Source: Allopseudospirillum japonicum (lineage in GTDB: Bacteria; Pseudomonadota; Gammaproteobacteria; Pseudomonadales; Halomonadaceae). From it: DNA of 64,000 bases. Below the pieces are notes generated by a model. That model did no database searches, was not told where the DNA came from, and saw nothing but the letters and a program-made list of their open reading frames with translations. Position 1 is the first letter of the stretch, and the number at the start of each line of letters is the position of its first letter. Positions 37,467-49,244 of the stretch are shown here, one piece after another. The position numbers and the translations under genes were made by a program. The stretch lies in NCBI RefSeq assembly GCF_900108915.1, contig NZ_FNYH01000004.1, positions 1 through 64,000 on the forward strand, written 5' to 3'.

Positions 37467-37958
37467 ATGAATCAAGTACAGGATTTCAAAAATCTACTGC
37501 TACAAAGTATTAAACACTTACAGGTATTAAAAACTTGTTTGGAAGAAGAAGAACGCTTGTTATCTCAGCGTGATTTAGAAGCACTAGAGGCGTGCACGCA
37601 ACGTAAACAAGCGGCATTACAGCAAGTACATACAGATATTGATACGCGCCGTGATTTTCTACAAGCACAAGGGCAGGAAGCTTCTGAAGCTGGAGTGCAG
37701 GCTTGGCTGGCTGATCAAGATCCTAAATTGGCACAGGCACTAGGAAAAGGTTGGGCACAATTAGTGAAGCTGCTAAGCCAAGTCCATCAACACAATAAAC
37801 AAAATGGGATTTTGGTGATGCGTGCACAACAGCAAGTGGGTGTTTTGCTGAATTTGGTGAAAAACTCGCAAGGTGGTACCCCTTCAAGCGGCAAGGTATA
37901 CAGTGCGAAAGGGGCTTCTCGTGATGTCAACAATGGGCGTACTTTGGGAAGTGCATAA
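37467..37958 (+). CDS. flgN: FlgN-family flagellar export chaperone
   Basis: A 163-residue, helical, glutamine-rich protein that fits FlgN: a long coiled helix with EEEERLLSQRDLEALEACTQRK, then HNKQNGILV, the short Asn-Asn/Gly motif of the family, and a flexible C-terminus. FlgN holds the hook-filament junction proteins FlgK and FlgL before export. The ATG at 37467 has AAAGGTGA and is preferred to a GTG at 37458. FlgM or FlgA, its usual neighbours, are not present. Weak sequence conservation in this family keeps confidence below that of the enzymes. Confidence 0.72.
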   Translation: MNQVQDFKNLLLQSIKHLQVLKTCLEEEERLLSQRDLEALEACTQRKQAALQQVHTDIDTRRDFLQAQGQEASEAGVQAWLADQDPKLAQALGKGWAQLVKLLSQVHQHNKQNGILVMRAQQQVGVLLNLVKNSQGGTPSSGKVYSAKGASRDVNNGRTLGSA

Positions 37959-38081
37959 AAAAATTAAAACACCTGTTTTATTTTGCGACTAAAGTAGCCT
38001 AGGATAGGAAAGTTGCTCGTTAAGCCAAAATCACAATAACAAAAAAGAAGTTGGGATCTCGCCCACTTCAAAGGAGGCTTT

Positions 38082-39758
38082 ATGAATTCTTTACTATCTG
38101 ATGCGCATCTTACTGCAAGCGAGACTTTAGATTTTACACCTTACACCTCAGTGTTAGATGTGTTTGATCGTGCTTGCCAACGCTTTCCCCAGCAGCCTGC
38201 TTTTACGTGCTTAGGGCATACGCTGACTTACCAAGCATTAGAGGCTTATAGTCGCGCTTTTGCGGCGTATTTGCAGTTTGAAACAGATCTAGATCCAGGC
38301 GATAGGATTGCTATCCAGCTTCCGAACTGTTTGCAATATCCGATTGTTGTTTTTGGTGCTTTACGCGCGGGTTTGGTGGTGGTCAATACCAATCCTTTGT
38401 ATACAGAACGTGAAATGCAGCATCAGTTTGACGACTCTGGCGCTAAGGCTCTAGTGGTATTGGCCAATATGGCCCATCTTGTACAAAAAATACTTCCCGC
38501 AACCAATATCAAACACATCATTATTACAGAAATTGCGGATTTACATCCTTGGTGGCAAGGTTATGCGTTGAATGCCGCGGTCAAATATCTCAAAAAACAA
38601 GTGCCTGCCTATCATCTGCCGCAAGCTGTGCGTTTAAAACATGCATTAGCAGTAGGGAAGCGTCATCAAGTGCATCCGCTAACCTTCCAGCTTGATCAGT
38701 TGGCTGTGTTGCAATACACAGGCGGGACAACGGGCGTGGCTAAAGGCGCTATGCTCACCCATGCCAATCTAGTCGCGAATATGTTGCAAGCGCGTGCTGT
38801 GATTACACAGATCTTAGAAGAAGGGCAAGAAACCGTGATTGCACCTTTGCCCATGTATCATATTTATACCTTCACAGTGAATTGTATGGTCTTGGTGGAT
38901 CTGGGCAATCACAGTGTGTTGATTCCTAACCCAAGAGATATCCCTGCTTTTATTCGCACTTTAAAAAAAATACGCTTTAGCGGCTTTGTCGGCTTGAATA
39001 CCTTATTTGTGGCCTTGTTAAATCAAGCAAGCTTCCGTGAAGTAGATTTCTCTGCACTGAAGCTCACGATTTCTGGGGGGATGGCGTTAACCCATGCCAC
39101 TGCAGAAGAATGGCAAGCCTTAACTGGTTGTGCAATTGCTGAAGGTTATGGCATGACAGAAACGGCCCCGATTGTGACCTTTAATCCACCCAATGCGATT
39201 CAAACCGGTTCGATTGGGCGGCCTGTGCCTGCCACTGAGGTAAAAATTATTGACTCAACAGGACACAAGATACCTAAAGGGGTACCTGGCGAACTCTGTG
39301 TCCGTGGGCCACAGGTGATGCAGGGTTATTGGAACCGGCCGCAGGAGACACAAGCGATCTTAGATCAGGAACATTGGTTACACACAGGCGATATTGCCAT
39401 TTTGCAAGAAGATGGTTTCCTGCGTATTGTTGATCGCAAAAAAGATATGATTAACGTCTCTGGGTTTAATGTGTACCCCAATGAAATTGAAGATGTCGTC
39501 ACTGAGCATCCAGATATTATTGAAGCGGCAGCGATTGGCGTACTGGATGCGAAAAGTGGGGAGGCGATTAAAATTTTTGTGGTGGCACGTAACCCGCATC
39601 TGAATGTTGAAGATGTCCGTACTTATTGCCGAGAGCACTTGACTGCGTACAAGGTGCCTAAATTCGTCGAGTTTCGCAATGAACTGCCTAAAAGTGTCGT
39701 GGGTAAGATTTTGCGTCGCCAACTGAGAGATGAAGAACGCAGTAAAAGAGCACAGTAA
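38082..39758 (+). CDS. fadD: Long-chain fatty acid-CoA ligase
   Basis: A 558-residue AMP-forming ligase of the FadD type, peripheral to the inner membrane. It has the AMP-binding P-loop YTGGTTGVAKGAMLTH, EGYGMTETAP, the ribose-binding HTGDIA and the RKKDMINVSGFNVYPNEIE region, with the catalytic Lys near the C-terminus in KSVVGKILRRQLR. It activates fatty acids to acyl-CoA for beta-oxidation or lipid use. AAAGGAGG precedes the ATG. Single gene between flgN and the convergent proB. Confidence 0.93.
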   Translation: MNSLLSDAHLTASETLDFTPYTSVLDVFDRACQRFPQQPAFTCLGHTLTYQALEAYSRAFAAYLQFETDLDPGDRIAIQLPNCLQYPIVVFGALRAGLVVVNTNPLYTEREMQHQFDDSGAKALVVLANMAHLVQKILPATNIKHIIITEIADLHPWWQGYALNAAVKYLKKQVPAYHLPQAVRLKHALAVGKRHQVHPLTFQLDQLAVLQYTGGTTGVAKGAMLTHANLVANMLQARAVITQILEEGQETVIAPLPMYHIYTFTVNCMVLVDLGNHSVLIPNPRDIPAFIRTLKKIRFSGFVGLNTLFVALLNQASFREVDFSALKLTISGGMALTHATAEEWQALTGCAIAEGYGMTETAPIVTFNPPNAIQTGSIGRPVPATEVKIIDSTGHKIPKGVPGELCVRGPQVMQGYWNRPQETQAILDQEHWLHTGDIAILQEDGFLRIVDRKKDMINVSGFNVYPNEIEDVVTEHPDIIEAAAIGVLDAKSGEAIKIFVVARNPHLNVEDVRTYCREHLTAYKVPKFVEFRNELPKSVVGKILRRQLRDEERSKRAQ

Positions 39759-39805
39759 ATAGCTAGATAAGAGAAGCCAGCTAGGCTTCTCTTTCAACGC
39801 CTTTG

Positions 39806-40942
39806 CTAACCAATTAATACCAAATTATCGCGATGGATTAACTCAGGTGATTCCATATAACCGAGCAGGTTTTGGATATTTTGACTCGGCTGTCCCAGTA
39901 ATTTACGCGCATCTTCAGCATCATAATTGACAAGACCCTTGGCAATGCGCTCACCATCTTCCGCGACACACAGCACCATATCCCCACGGCGAAAATCGCC
40001 CTGTAATTGACGCACACCAACAGGAAGTAAGCTGCGTCCAGAATCACGCAATACACGTACAGCACCTGCATCTAATGTCAGGGTGCCACGCACCTGTAAA
40101 TGCCCTGCAAGCCAGCGTTTGCGTGCAGCCATAGGCTCATGATCAGGTAAGAGTAGGGTACCAAGGTGTTCACCTGCTAAAGCACGTGCTAACACTTGCG
40201 GTTGGCGGCCACTGGCAATTAAAGTCACTGCCCCTGAACGTGCCGCTAAGCGTGCCGCACGTATCTTAGTGATCATGCCACCACGGCCTAAGGCACCGCC
40301 ATCACCAGCAACTTGTAGCAGTTGCGGGTCATCTGCGCGGGCTTGCTCAATTAACTGTGCGTGTGCATGATGTCGAGGATCTGCATCGAACACGCCTTCC
40401 TGATCGGTGAGAATCAGTAACGCATCCGCTTCTAACAGATTGGCGACCAGAGCACCTAGGGTGTCATTATCACCAAAGCGAATTTCGTCGGTAACGACAG
40501 TGTCATTCTCATTGATGATGGGGATGACTTTGAGCTCCACTAAAGTGCGCAAAGCACTACGTGCGTTTAAATAACGGCGCCGATTCGATAAATCGTCATG
40601 GGTGAGCAAAATTTGTGCGGTACGAATCCCGTGTTGTTGAAACGCGCTTTCCCAAGTTTGCACTAAGCCCATTTGCCCCACAGCCGCGGCCGCCTGTAGT
40701 TCGTGGACGGCACTCGGTCGAGTGCGCCAGCCCAAACGCACCAAGCCTTCTGCCACAGAACCCGAGGACACGAGAATCACTTCGCGTGCTTGTGGCCCTT
40801 GACACAGATGGGCAATTTGCTCAACCCAAGCAGCAATGGCGCGTCTATCTAGTCCTTGGCCGTCATTGGTCAACAAAGCACTACCGATTTTGATCACAAT
40901 CCGGCGTGCTTGAATTAATGCATCACGTTGTTGCTGTGCCAC
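39806..40942 (-). CDS. proB: Glutamate 5-kinase
   Basis: ProB phosphorylates glutamate in the first step of proline synthesis. The 378-residue product has an amino-acid-kinase domain ([41 protein letters not shown]) and a C-terminal PUA domain (about 285-365). The usual proline feedback site lies in the kinase domain. It lies 24 bases downstream of obgE, as in many gammaproteobacteria. Confidence 0.96.
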   Translation of the reverse strand: MAQQQRDALIQARRIVIKIGSALLTNDGQGLDRRAIAAWVEQIAHLCQGPQAREVILVSSGSVAEGLVRLGWRTRPSAVHELQAAAAVGQMGLVQTWESAFQQHGIRTAQILLTHDDLSNRRRYLNARSALRTLVELKVIPIINENDTVVTDEIRFGDNDTLGALVANLLEADALLILTDQEGVFDADPRHHAHAQLIEQARADDPQLLQVAGDGGALGRGGMITKIRAARLAARSGAVTLIASGRQPQVLARALAGEHLGTLLLPDHEPMAARKRWLAGHLQVRGTLTLDAGAVRVLRDSGRSLLPVGVRQLQGDFRRGDMVLCVAEDGERIAKGLVNYDAEDARKLLGQPSQNIQNLLGYMESPELIHRDNLVLIG

Positions 40943-40966
40943 CTTAGTATCCTTAAGCGTTATAAA

Positions 40967-42382
<1,416 letters not shown>

Positions 42383-42446
42383 CTAGCACAAGCCTAGATT
42401 CGCTGGATATGCTTGTGATAGGTTTGGGTAGGTCATACACAGACAA

Positions 42447-42473
42447 AAAACCCCGCAATACTGCGGGGTTTAA
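42447..42473 (-). terminator. Terminator after rpmA
   Basis: On the minus strand AAACCCCGCA and TGCGGGGTTTTTT form a hairpin with a T run. It lies between rpmA and obgE, so obgE needs read-through or its own promoter. Confidence 0.85.
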
Positions 42474-42511
42474 GAAACAAAACGTGCCAGTTAAGGCCAG
42501 CTTATCTCTGC

Positions 42512-42769
42512 TTAGGCAGGGACAACACTAACAAATTTGCGGCTTTTAGGGCCTTTAACTTCAAATTTGATCACGCCATCTGCTTTGGCAAATAAAGTGT
42601 AATCTTTGCCTACACCTACGTTGGTGCCAGCGTGGAATTTAGTACCACGTTGACGCACGATAATGTTACCAGCCTTTGCAGCTTGGCCACCAAAGAGTTT
42701 CACACCTAAGCGTTTACTTTCGGAATCGCGACCGTTACGGGTACTACCACCAGCTTTCTTGTGAGCCAT
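42512..42769 (-). CDS. rpmA: 50S ribosomal protein L27
   Basis: An 85-residue L27 that starts [19 protein letters not shown], as in E. coli, and keeps [11 protein letters not shown]27 contacts the tRNA acceptor ends at the peptidyl transferase centre. It follows rplU in the standard operon. AGGAG precedes the ATG. Confidence 0.98.
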   Translation of the reverse strand: MAHKKAGGSTRNGRDSESKRLGVKLFGGQAAKAGNIIVRQRGTKFHAGTNVGVGKDYTLFAKADGVIKFEVKGPKSRKFVSVVPA

Positions 42770-42860
42770 TGCTTACTCCTCACGTGCCCTACTACTTGAT
42801 CAACAAAAACGCAGTAGGTGCAAAAATTAATAGGATATCCGCCAAGGAATGGGGAAGGAA

Positions 42861-43172
42861 TTAACCGTTAATACCGGTAATACGTACCTCAGTGTACCAC
42901 TGACGGTGACCTTGACGCTTCATGTGGTGCTTACGACGACGGAATTTGATGATAGTCACTTTGTCGCCACGGCCATGCTCAAGGACTTCTGCAGTCACTT
43001 TAGCGCCTTCAACCAAAGGGGCACCTACTTTAATTTCGTCATCAGAACCTAAAAGCAGGACTTGGTCAAAATCTAAGCTCTCGCCTGTAGGCACTTCAAG
43101 CTTTTCTAGCTTGAGTACTTGACCTTCTTGAACACGATACTGTTTGCCGCCGCTTTTGATCACTGCGTACAT
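42861..43172 (-). CDS. rplU: 50S ribosomal protein L21
   Basis: A 103-residue L21 starting [17 protein letters not shown], with [19 protein letters not shown]-like C-terminal basic region (here [18 protein letters not shown]). It binds 23S rRNA. The frame opens at 43211 but the ATG at 43172 has GGAG and the family start. First gene of rplU-rpmA, divergent from ispB. Confidence 0.98.
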   Translation of the reverse strand: MYAVIKSGGKQYRVQEGQVLKLEKLEVPTGESLDFDQVLLLGSDDEIKVGAPLVEGAKVTAEVLEHGRGDKVTIIKFRRRKHHMKRQGHRQWYTEVRITGING

Positions 43173-43426
43173 GAAATTTACTCCAGATAGAAAAGGAATC
43201 TTACTTAGCACTTGGGGCTACTTACAACCAGGTTTGACTGGAGGCGCTTTGGCAACCATCGCAACTGGGAGCCGGTAAGTAAGAAGGAGGCATATTCTAG
43301 GCAATCTACCGCTAGGGCACAAGTGTTTCTGTCTTGGTTTTGTTTGCCCAAGTGCAAGGCTTGACACCCCCCAAGGGGCTGCATAGGATGCCTGCCATTC
43401 TTCGTTTGCTGACCTAGGGCGTATTT

Positions 43427-44413
43427 ATGTCGTCATCTTCTTCTGTGCCTGCCTCTGAAATTCATGCAGTTGTTGCCACTCAGTTCGCTGCAGTGAACCA
43501 AAGTATTTATGCACACCTCAATTCAGATGTTCCCCTAGTGGAAAAAATTGGTGAGTATATTATTCAAAGTGGCGGCAAACGTTTGCGCCCGCTTATTGCG
43601 TTGCTGGGTGCCCATGCCCTTGGTTATCAAGGGGATAAGCATATCCTGTTAGCGGCTCTGATCGAGTATATGCATACTTCCACCTTACTGCATGATGATG
43701 TGGTCGATGAATCTACATTAAGACGTGGCCGCCCCACGGCCAATACCCAATGGGGAAATCAAGCCAGTGTTTTAGTTGGTGATTTCTTATATTCACGCTC
43801 GTTTGAGATGATGGTGAAGGTAGGGAGTATGCGGGTGATGGAAATCCTCTCCGCAGCGACGTGCGTGATTGCTGAAGGGGAAGTCCTCCAGCTATTAAAT
43901 ATTGGTAACGCAGATATTGATGAAGCGGCCTATATGCAAGTGATTCATGGCAAAACCGCCATGTTATTTGAGGCGGCTGCGCAAAGTGCGGCTGTGTTGG
44001 CGCAAGCCACGCCGGAACAAGAAGAGGCTTTGCAAATCTATGGACGCAAGGTAGGGATGGCCTTTCAAGTGATTGATGATTTGCTGGATTATCAGGGCGA
44101 AGCGGCCACTATGGGGAAAAATGTCGGTGATGATTTGGCCGAAGGTAAACCCACCTTACCCTTGATCTATGCTTTAAGTGTGGGCACAGAGGAGGAGCAG
44201 GCTTTAATCCGTACCGCGCTAGGTGAAGGCGGTTTGCAATACTTACCACAAATCATGGCGATTATTGAGCGCACTGGAGCCTTGGCTTATACACAGCAAA
44301 CAGCGGAGCGCTTAGCAGATGAGGCAATTGCAGTGCTCAAGGTGCTGCCTGCTTCTACCTATAAAACCCAGTTAGAAGCTATCGCACATTTATCTGTAGC
44401 ACGCAAAAATTAA
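43427..44413 (+). CDS. ispB: Octaprenyl (polyprenyl) diphosphate synthase
   Basis: IspB makes the long prenyl chain of ubiquinone and menaquinone. The 328-residue product has both aspartate-rich motifs of trans-prenyltransferases, LLHDDVVDES and VIDDLLDYQGE, and the substrate site GGKRLRPLI. Its position divergent from rplU-rpmA is the standard one. The chain length made cannot be read with certainty. A bidirectional terminator follows. Confidence 0.95.
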   Translation: MSSSSSVPASEIHAVVATQFAAVNQSIYAHLNSDVPLVEKIGEYIIQSGGKRLRPLIALLGAHALGYQGDKHILLAALIEYMHTSTLLHDDVVDESTLRRGRPTANTQWGNQASVLVGDFLYSRSFEMMVKVGSMRVMEILSAATCVIAEGEVLQLLNIGNADIDEAAYMQVIHGKTAMLFEAAAQSAAVLAQATPEQEEALQIYGRKVGMAFQVIDDLLDYQGEAATMGKNVGDDLAEGKPTLPLIYALSVGTEEEQALIRTALGEGGLQYLPQIMAIIERTGALAYTQQTAERLADEAIAVLKVLPASTYKTQLEAIAHLSVARKN

Positions 44414-44414
44414 C

Positions 44415-44458
44415 GACAAAAAAACACCAGCTAGCAGTGACTAGCTGGTGTTTTTGTC
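44415..44458. terminator. Bidirectional terminator between ispB and kinase gene
   Basis: ACACCAGCTAG and CTAGCTGGTGT pair around a six-base loop and the arms continue into A and T runs on both sides. It serves both convergent genes. Confidence 0.88.
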
Positions 44459-44468
44459 TTGATCCTGT

Positions 44469-47315
44469 TTAAACGTTGACGATCTCCTTGATCACATTCA
44501 CCATTTTGGGCACATCAATGGGTTTAGTGTGGTAAGCCATAAAGCCTGCGGCCATACCACGCTCGATGTCATGTTCCATGGCGTTGGCAGTCAGTGCAAT
44601 CACAGGAATGCTTGAGGTACGCGCGTCCTGTTTGAGGATTTCTAAGGCTTGATAACCATCCATCCCCGGCAAGTTAATATCCAGAATAATCAGATCTGGA
44701 TGTTGTTCTTGTGCCAAGACTAGGCCTTCTTCCGCATTATCTGAGCTTAACAACATGCAACCTTCGATCATACCGACAACATGCTGAATTAAACGCATGT
44801 TCGCGGGATTATCTTCCACATACAGCACTTGTTTAGGCGCTCTAGGGGCTTGCGGCTCGGTTGTCACTTTAGCTGTTGTGGGGGGAGGTGTTGCGATACT
44901 TGGTGAAGCGGCAGCGCTACGTTCTTTACGTAACTGTTCTGGATCTAATTGCGGGCGTGGCACTGTCTCACCTAGGGCACGGCCAATATTAGCACTCTGG
45001 GCAACCTCTGCGTTGGCAGTCGTTTGCACGCGTTCAAGTGCACGCAAATTAGCTAAATCTTTATCACCGCTGAGGGGTAACTCAACCCAGAAGGTAGAGC
45101 CTAAACCTGGCTGGCTGACAAAGTTGATTTCCCCTTCCATCAAGGTGACCAGTTGGCGAGAAATAGTTAAACCAATCCCAGTTCCTTTCACATTAGAAGA
45201 TTCGTAGCCTAGGCGATTAAAGGGTTTAAAGAGTTCTGCTTGCTGTTCCAAGCTAATCCCTGGCCCGGTATCCTGCACGCTAATTCGTAACCGCTGATCT
45301 TTTTGTTCGACAAAAACAAACACCTCACCGCGTTCCCGATTGTATTTAATCGCGTTGGATAAGAGGTTTAAGATCACTTGGCGTAATCGAATATGGTCAG
45401 CTTGGACCATATAGCTTTGTTCTGGCCAGCGTCCTTGGACCCCGACTTTATGTTGTTGCGCCAAGGTGCGTACCATTTCGGTACATTGTCTGGCCACCTG
45501 AACGGCATCCACTGGCTCGATGGATAAGGACATGCGGTTAGATTCAATGCGGGATAAATCCAGAATGTCATCAATCAGATGCAAAAGGTGATCACCAGCA
45601 CTGAGAATTTCACCCACATATTCGCCACGCTCGCTATCAGGCAAGCTTACATCGGCTTTGAGTAGCTGCCCAAAACCTAAAATGGCATTTAAAGGGGTGC
45701 GTAACTCATGGCTGATACTCGAGAGGAATTGGCTTTTGGCACGGTTTGCTGCGTCTGCCGTTTCCTTGGCCAAGCGTAGTTGGGTTTCTGCCTCTTTGCG
45801 TGCACTAATATCAACATAGGTACCAACAAGGCGTTTAGGTTGGCCTTGTGCATCATGCTCAACGATCTTACCGCGCGATTGCAACCAGATCCATTGATCT
45901 TGGGCGTTTTTAATCCGATATTCTGCCTCAAAAAGATCCACATCACCCTTAACGACAAAGGCGCGCATTTGCTGAACATCACGCAAATCATCAGGGTGAA
46001 TCAGGGCATCTAGCGTGGAAAGCTCGATATACTCCTGCGACTCTTTGACGCCAAGTTTCTCACGCATGAGGTGGTTGATAAAGAGACGCTGTTGGGGAAT
46101 ATCCAAATCCCACAGGGTATCTGTGGTGCTTTCTAAAGCTAGTTGCAGACGATTTTCACTGATTTGCAAAGCTTCCGCTGTATGACCCAGCTCATGCCCC
46201 ATTTGGCTGATCGCATCCCCTGTATCTTGTAATTCGTGGATGCTGACCTTAGGTGCGGTTTGGTAATAATTCCCTATCCCTATGGCCTGTACCATCTGTT
46301 GTAAGGCTTCCAAGGGTTGCGAAATCATGCGGCTCATACTTTTAGAACGACGCCACATATAAGCAAAGAAGACCAAATAGAAGACGACTAAACCGGTAAT
46401 CAGTAAGTAACCAATTTGGGTAAAACGGGTGGCTAGCTCATTGGCTTTACTATAAACGGCTTGTTCTGCCACGATAGTCACCAGCTTCCAGCGGGTTTCA
46501 GGGATGGTCTCCCAAGCGACGAGTTTGCTTTCTCCATTGAGCAATAGTTCAAAATGCCCAGCGCCTTGGGTACGCATTTGTTCCCCTAAGGCTTGCGTAT
46601 CTTGGCGCTTATACAAGTTGAATTGATCAGGTTTAAAACTTTCTTGGCGGATGGCTTCTTGATAAGAATGTTGTGTTAACTCGCTTAAGCCAAAATCTTT
46701 TTCACCCTGAGGTGGTAAGGCCATAATGTTGCCGCTGCCGTTGAGCAAAATGGCATAACCTTCCCAAGGAATATTCAGGTTTTGAATATTTTGGATAATG
46801 GTTTGCACGGTAATATCTAAGCCCACCACACCTTCAAGGAAGTTACCACGATAGACAGGCGCAATGGCAGAGGTCATCCAACCTTGGCCCGCAGGATCAA
46901 TATAAACATCCGTCCAGACTACTTTGCGTTCTGGGTTATGTACCGCATCGGCATCGTAATAAAAGTTGTATTGCGGAATATCCATATCGGCTGGATATTG
47001 TGAGGGAGTATCGAAAAATGGATAAATATGGTTGTAAGAATCCCAAGTATTAAAATAAATCGAGGTTACCAAGGGATTGGCATCATGAATGGCTTTCATT
47101 AAGTTATCCGTTTGGGATAACCGAAATACTTTATCATGATCTTGTTCGGATGCTGGGGTAAATCCGGAATAAAAAGAGGCCGCTTTGCCATTGTCTTCTG
47201 TGGTATAGAAGACGCCCTGTTCATTTAATGCACGGCGTTGGATTTCTTCTGGTGCTGGTTTGAAATCCGTATCTAAAAGCGCTTTTTGGGTTTCTCTACG
47301 GTAAATTTCTGTCAA
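44469..47315 (-). CDS. Hybrid sensor histidine kinase, main part (N-terminus cut off by an in-frame stop)
   Basis: A 948-residue piece with a periplasmic dCache-type sensor (about 40-290), one membrane helix (about 297-318), a PAS/PAC domain (about 385-510), HisKA with the phospho-His in SHELRTPLN, HATPase_c with LNLLSNAIKYNRERG, DTGPGIS and GTGIGLTIS, and a receiver domain (about 825-945) with LILDINLPGMDGY. The same frame continues upstream without shift through 15 more codons to a TAA at 47361-47363, beyond which the missing first membrane helix is encoded (47361-47600). The intact gene would give ~1040 residues. The TTG at 47315 is only the first possible start after the stop; expression of this part is uncertain. 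Confidence 0.8.
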   Translation of the reverse strand: MTEIYRRETQKALLDTDFKPAPEEIQRRALNEQGVFYTTEDNGKAASFYSGFTPASEQDHDKVFRLSQTDNLMKAIHDANPLVTSIYFNTWDSYNHIYPFFDTPSQYPADMDIPQYNFYYDADAVHNPERKVVWTDVYIDPAGQGWMTSAIAPVYRGNFLEGVVGLDITVQTIIQNIQNLNIPWEGYAILLNGSGNIMALPPQGEKDFGLSELTQHSYQEAIRQESFKPDQFNLYKRQDTQALGEQMRTQGAGHFELLLNGESKLVAWETIPETRWKLVTIVAEQAVYSKANELATRFTQIGYLLITGLVVFYLVFFAYMWRRSKSMSRMISQPLEALQQMVQAIGIGNYYQTAPKVSIHELQDTGDAISQMGHELGHTAEALQISENRLQLALESTTDTLWDLDIPQQRLFINHLMREKLGVKESQEYIELSTLDALIHPDDLRDVQQMRAFVVKGDVDLFEAEYRIKNAQDQWIWLQSRGKIVEHDAQGQPKRLVGTYVDISARKEAETQLRLAKETADAANRAKSQFLSSISHELRTPLNAILGFGQLLKADVSLPDSERGEYVGEILSAGDHLLHLIDDILDLSRIESNRMSLSIEPVDAVQVARQCTEMVRTLAQQHKVGVQGRWPEQSYMVQADHIRLRQVILNLLSNAIKYNRERGEVFVFVEQKDQRLRISVQDTGPGISLEQQAELFKPFNRLGYESSNVKGTGIGLTISRQLVTLMEGEINFVSQPGLGSTFWVELPLSGDKDLANLRALERVQTTANAEVAQSANIGRALGETVPRPQLDPEQLRKERSAAASPSIATPPPTTAKVTTEPQAPRAPKQVLYVEDNPANMRLIQHVVGMIEGCMLLSSDNAEEGLVLAQEQHPDLIILDINLPGMDGYQALEILKQDARTSSIPVIALTANAMEHDIERGMAAGFMAYHTKPIDVPKMVNVIKEIVNV

Positions 47316-47360
47316 TTCAGCGACAGCAAGTAGTTGCTCCCGTACGATACGTGCTTCACG

Positions 47361-47600
47361 TTATGCAGAAACTGTCAATTCATGATCTGCTTGCGTACGT
47401 AAGTAATCAATATTGGCATCACGTATCGTCGCGTTAGTCAGCAGATACACGGCAATCAGCACTGTTTCTACTAACACCAAAGGCACGAGGGCGCTTTTGG
47501 CAAAGGCATGCCAAACCCATTTTTGCGCGCTGGTCCCTGCGCGTGGTGGGCTATCTTGTTTCTTAGCCGCACCACTTGGCGAGGTGTCAGACAAGGACAT
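47361..47600 (-). pseudogene. N-terminal fragment of the hybrid histidine kinase, ended by TAA
   Basis: A 79-residue reading with a polar start, one membrane helix (about 36-54, LVPLVLVETVLIAVYLL) and the beginning of a periplasmic helix ending HELTVSA. The following codons are in the same frame as the large kinase part: TAA, then 15 sense codons that lead into it. A single CAA-to-TAA change would explain the break. AGGAGACC lies upstream of the ATG, so this end looks like the true gene start. Either the kinase is a pseudogene or the stop is read through. Confidence 0.75.
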
Positions 47601-47887
47601 AAGAGGTCTCCTAAATGAAAATCCCCAATATGGAAAAGATGGCGTACAGCTTAAAAGAAATGGAAAAATAAAGCGCTTTCAAGATACCCTGTTATTTTTT
47701 GTGTTTAAAGCGTTTCTTGTAGCGGCAAATGCCTTGAAGTGGCTAAGGTTTGACCCAAGCAAGGTTTTGGATAAAGTTTTGCAAACGTATGCAGCTTGCT
47801 GGAATCGACAGGAAGCCACATAAATTTTGCAATGCATCTTGCACATACACAAGGTACACTTGTGGGTGTTAACTTTGCTAATGTTGC

Positions 47888-47921
47888 AAAAAATCTCTCT
47901 GCAAATGCAGGTGATTTTTTT
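47888..47921 (+). promoter_or_regulatory. Terminator-like hairpin in the metK leader
   Basis: AAAAAATC pairs with GATTTTTT around an inner TGCA/TGCA stem and the right arm ends in seven T. A second small hairpin AAGCC/GGCTT follows at 47930-47942. It lies 68 bases before metK in the ~390-base gap (47601-47989) that otherwise shows no gene. It could be an attenuator or the end of a short upstream transcript. Confidence 0.4.
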
Positions 47922-47989
47922 ATGCCTGTAAGCCTTAGGCTTGAGGTTTCTTCTAACCCGCTTTGATGATATTAGGGTGATCGGTAACT

Positions 47990-49180
47990 ATGAGCGAATA
48001 TTCCCTCTTTACCTCTGAGTCTGTTTCTGAAGGCCATCCGGACAAGATTGCGGACCAAATTTCTGACGCCGTATTAGATGCCATTATTGCTGAAGATAAG
48101 CATGCCCGTGTGGCCTGTGAAACTATGGTAAAAACGGGTGTTGCCATTGTTGCGGGTGAGATCAGCACCTCAGCGTGGATTGACCTAGAAGACCTAGTAC
48201 GTAAAGTCATCTGTGATATTGGCTATACCTCTTCTAGCGTAGGTTTTGATGGTGAAACTTGTGGCGTGATCAATATTATTGGTAAGCAGTCTGTTGATAT
48301 TGCCCAAGGGGTAGACCGTCAAAAGCCTGAAGACCAAGGGGCAGGTGACCAAGGTTTGATGTTTGGTTATGCCAGCAATGAAACCGACGTTTTGATGCCA
48401 GCACCGGTTTGCTATGCGCACCGTTTGGTTGAGCGTCAAGCAGAAGCCCGCAAATCCGGTTTATTACCTTGGTTGCGTCCAGATGCTAAATCCCAAGTGA
48501 CCTGCCGTTATGAGAATGGCCAAGTGGTTGGGATTGATGCTGTGGTGTTATCGACGCAGCATAATCCAGAAGTCTCGCAAAAAGACCTTGAAGAAGCTGT
48601 GATGGAACTGATTGTAAAACATGAGTTGCCAGCACATTTATTGACGAAAGACACCCGTTTCCATATTAATCCAACAGGTAAATTTGTGATTGGTGGCCCT
48701 GTTGGGGATTGTGGTCTGACAGGACGTAAAATTATCGTAGATACCTACGGTGGTATGGCACGTCACGGTGGGGGGGCTTTCTCTGGTAAGGATCCTTCTA
48801 AAGTTGATCGTTCAGCGGCTTATGCAGGTCGTTACGTGGCTAAAAATATTGTAGCGGCAGGTTTGGCAGATCGCTGTGAAATCCAAGTGTCTTATGCTAT
48901 CGGTGTGGCTGAGCCAACCTCGATTTCAATTAACACCTTTGGGACTGGGAAAATTGCCGACAGCGAGATTATCAAGCTGGCGCGTGCGCACTTTGATCTG
49001 CGCCCTTACGCAATTACACGTATGTTAGATTTGTTGCATCCTATGTATCAAGCCACAGCAGCTTACGGACACTTTGGCCGTCAGCCTGTAGAAATGACTG
49101 TAGGTAATGACACCTTTATTAGCTTCCCATGGGAAAAAACCGATAAAGCCGATGCCCTAAAGGCAGATGCGAATCTGTAA
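47990..49180 (+). CDS. metK: S-adenosylmethionine synthetase
   Basis: MetK makes SAM from methionine and ATP. The 396-residue enzyme has the family motifs [33 protein letters not shown] and [19 protein letters not shown]. It is full length. The start ATG follows a weak ribosome site (AGGGTGATCGG). ahcY follows after an SAH riboswitch, so SAM formation and SAH removal are neighbours. No known SAM riboswitch class was recognised in the leader. Confidence 0.97.
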   Translation: MSEYSLFTSESVSEGHPDKIADQISDAVLDAIIAEDKHARVACETMVKTGVAIVAGEISTSAWIDLEDLVRKVICDIGYTSSSVGFDGETCGVINIIGKQSVDIAQGVDRQKPEDQGAGDQGLMFGYASNETDVLMPAPVCYAHRLVERQAEARKSGLLPWLRPDAKSQVTCRYENGQVVGIDAVVLSTQHNPEVSQKDLEEAVMELIVKHELPAHLLTKDTRFHINPTGKFVIGGPVGDCGLTGRKIIVDTYGGMARHGGGAFSGKDPSKVDRSAAYAGRYVAKNIVAAGLADRCEIQVSYAIGVAEPTSISINTFGTGKIADSEIIKLARAHFDLRPYAITRMLDLLHPMYQATAAYGHFGRQPVEMTVGNDTFISFPWEKTDKADALKADANL

Positions 49181-49244
49181 TTTCCTGTGATTAAGGCAGA
49201 TTGGGGAAACTCCCCCAGTTGCCTGGGGTCTTAAGACCCTGCCA

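Noticed and set aside
47413-47823. 136-residue open frame on the plus strand
   Set aside because: It is mostly antisense to the start of the kinase gene, with no ribosome site and no recognisable protein.
47824-47989. Known SAM riboswitch before metK
   Set aside because: The conserved cores of the SAM riboswitch classes I know are absent.
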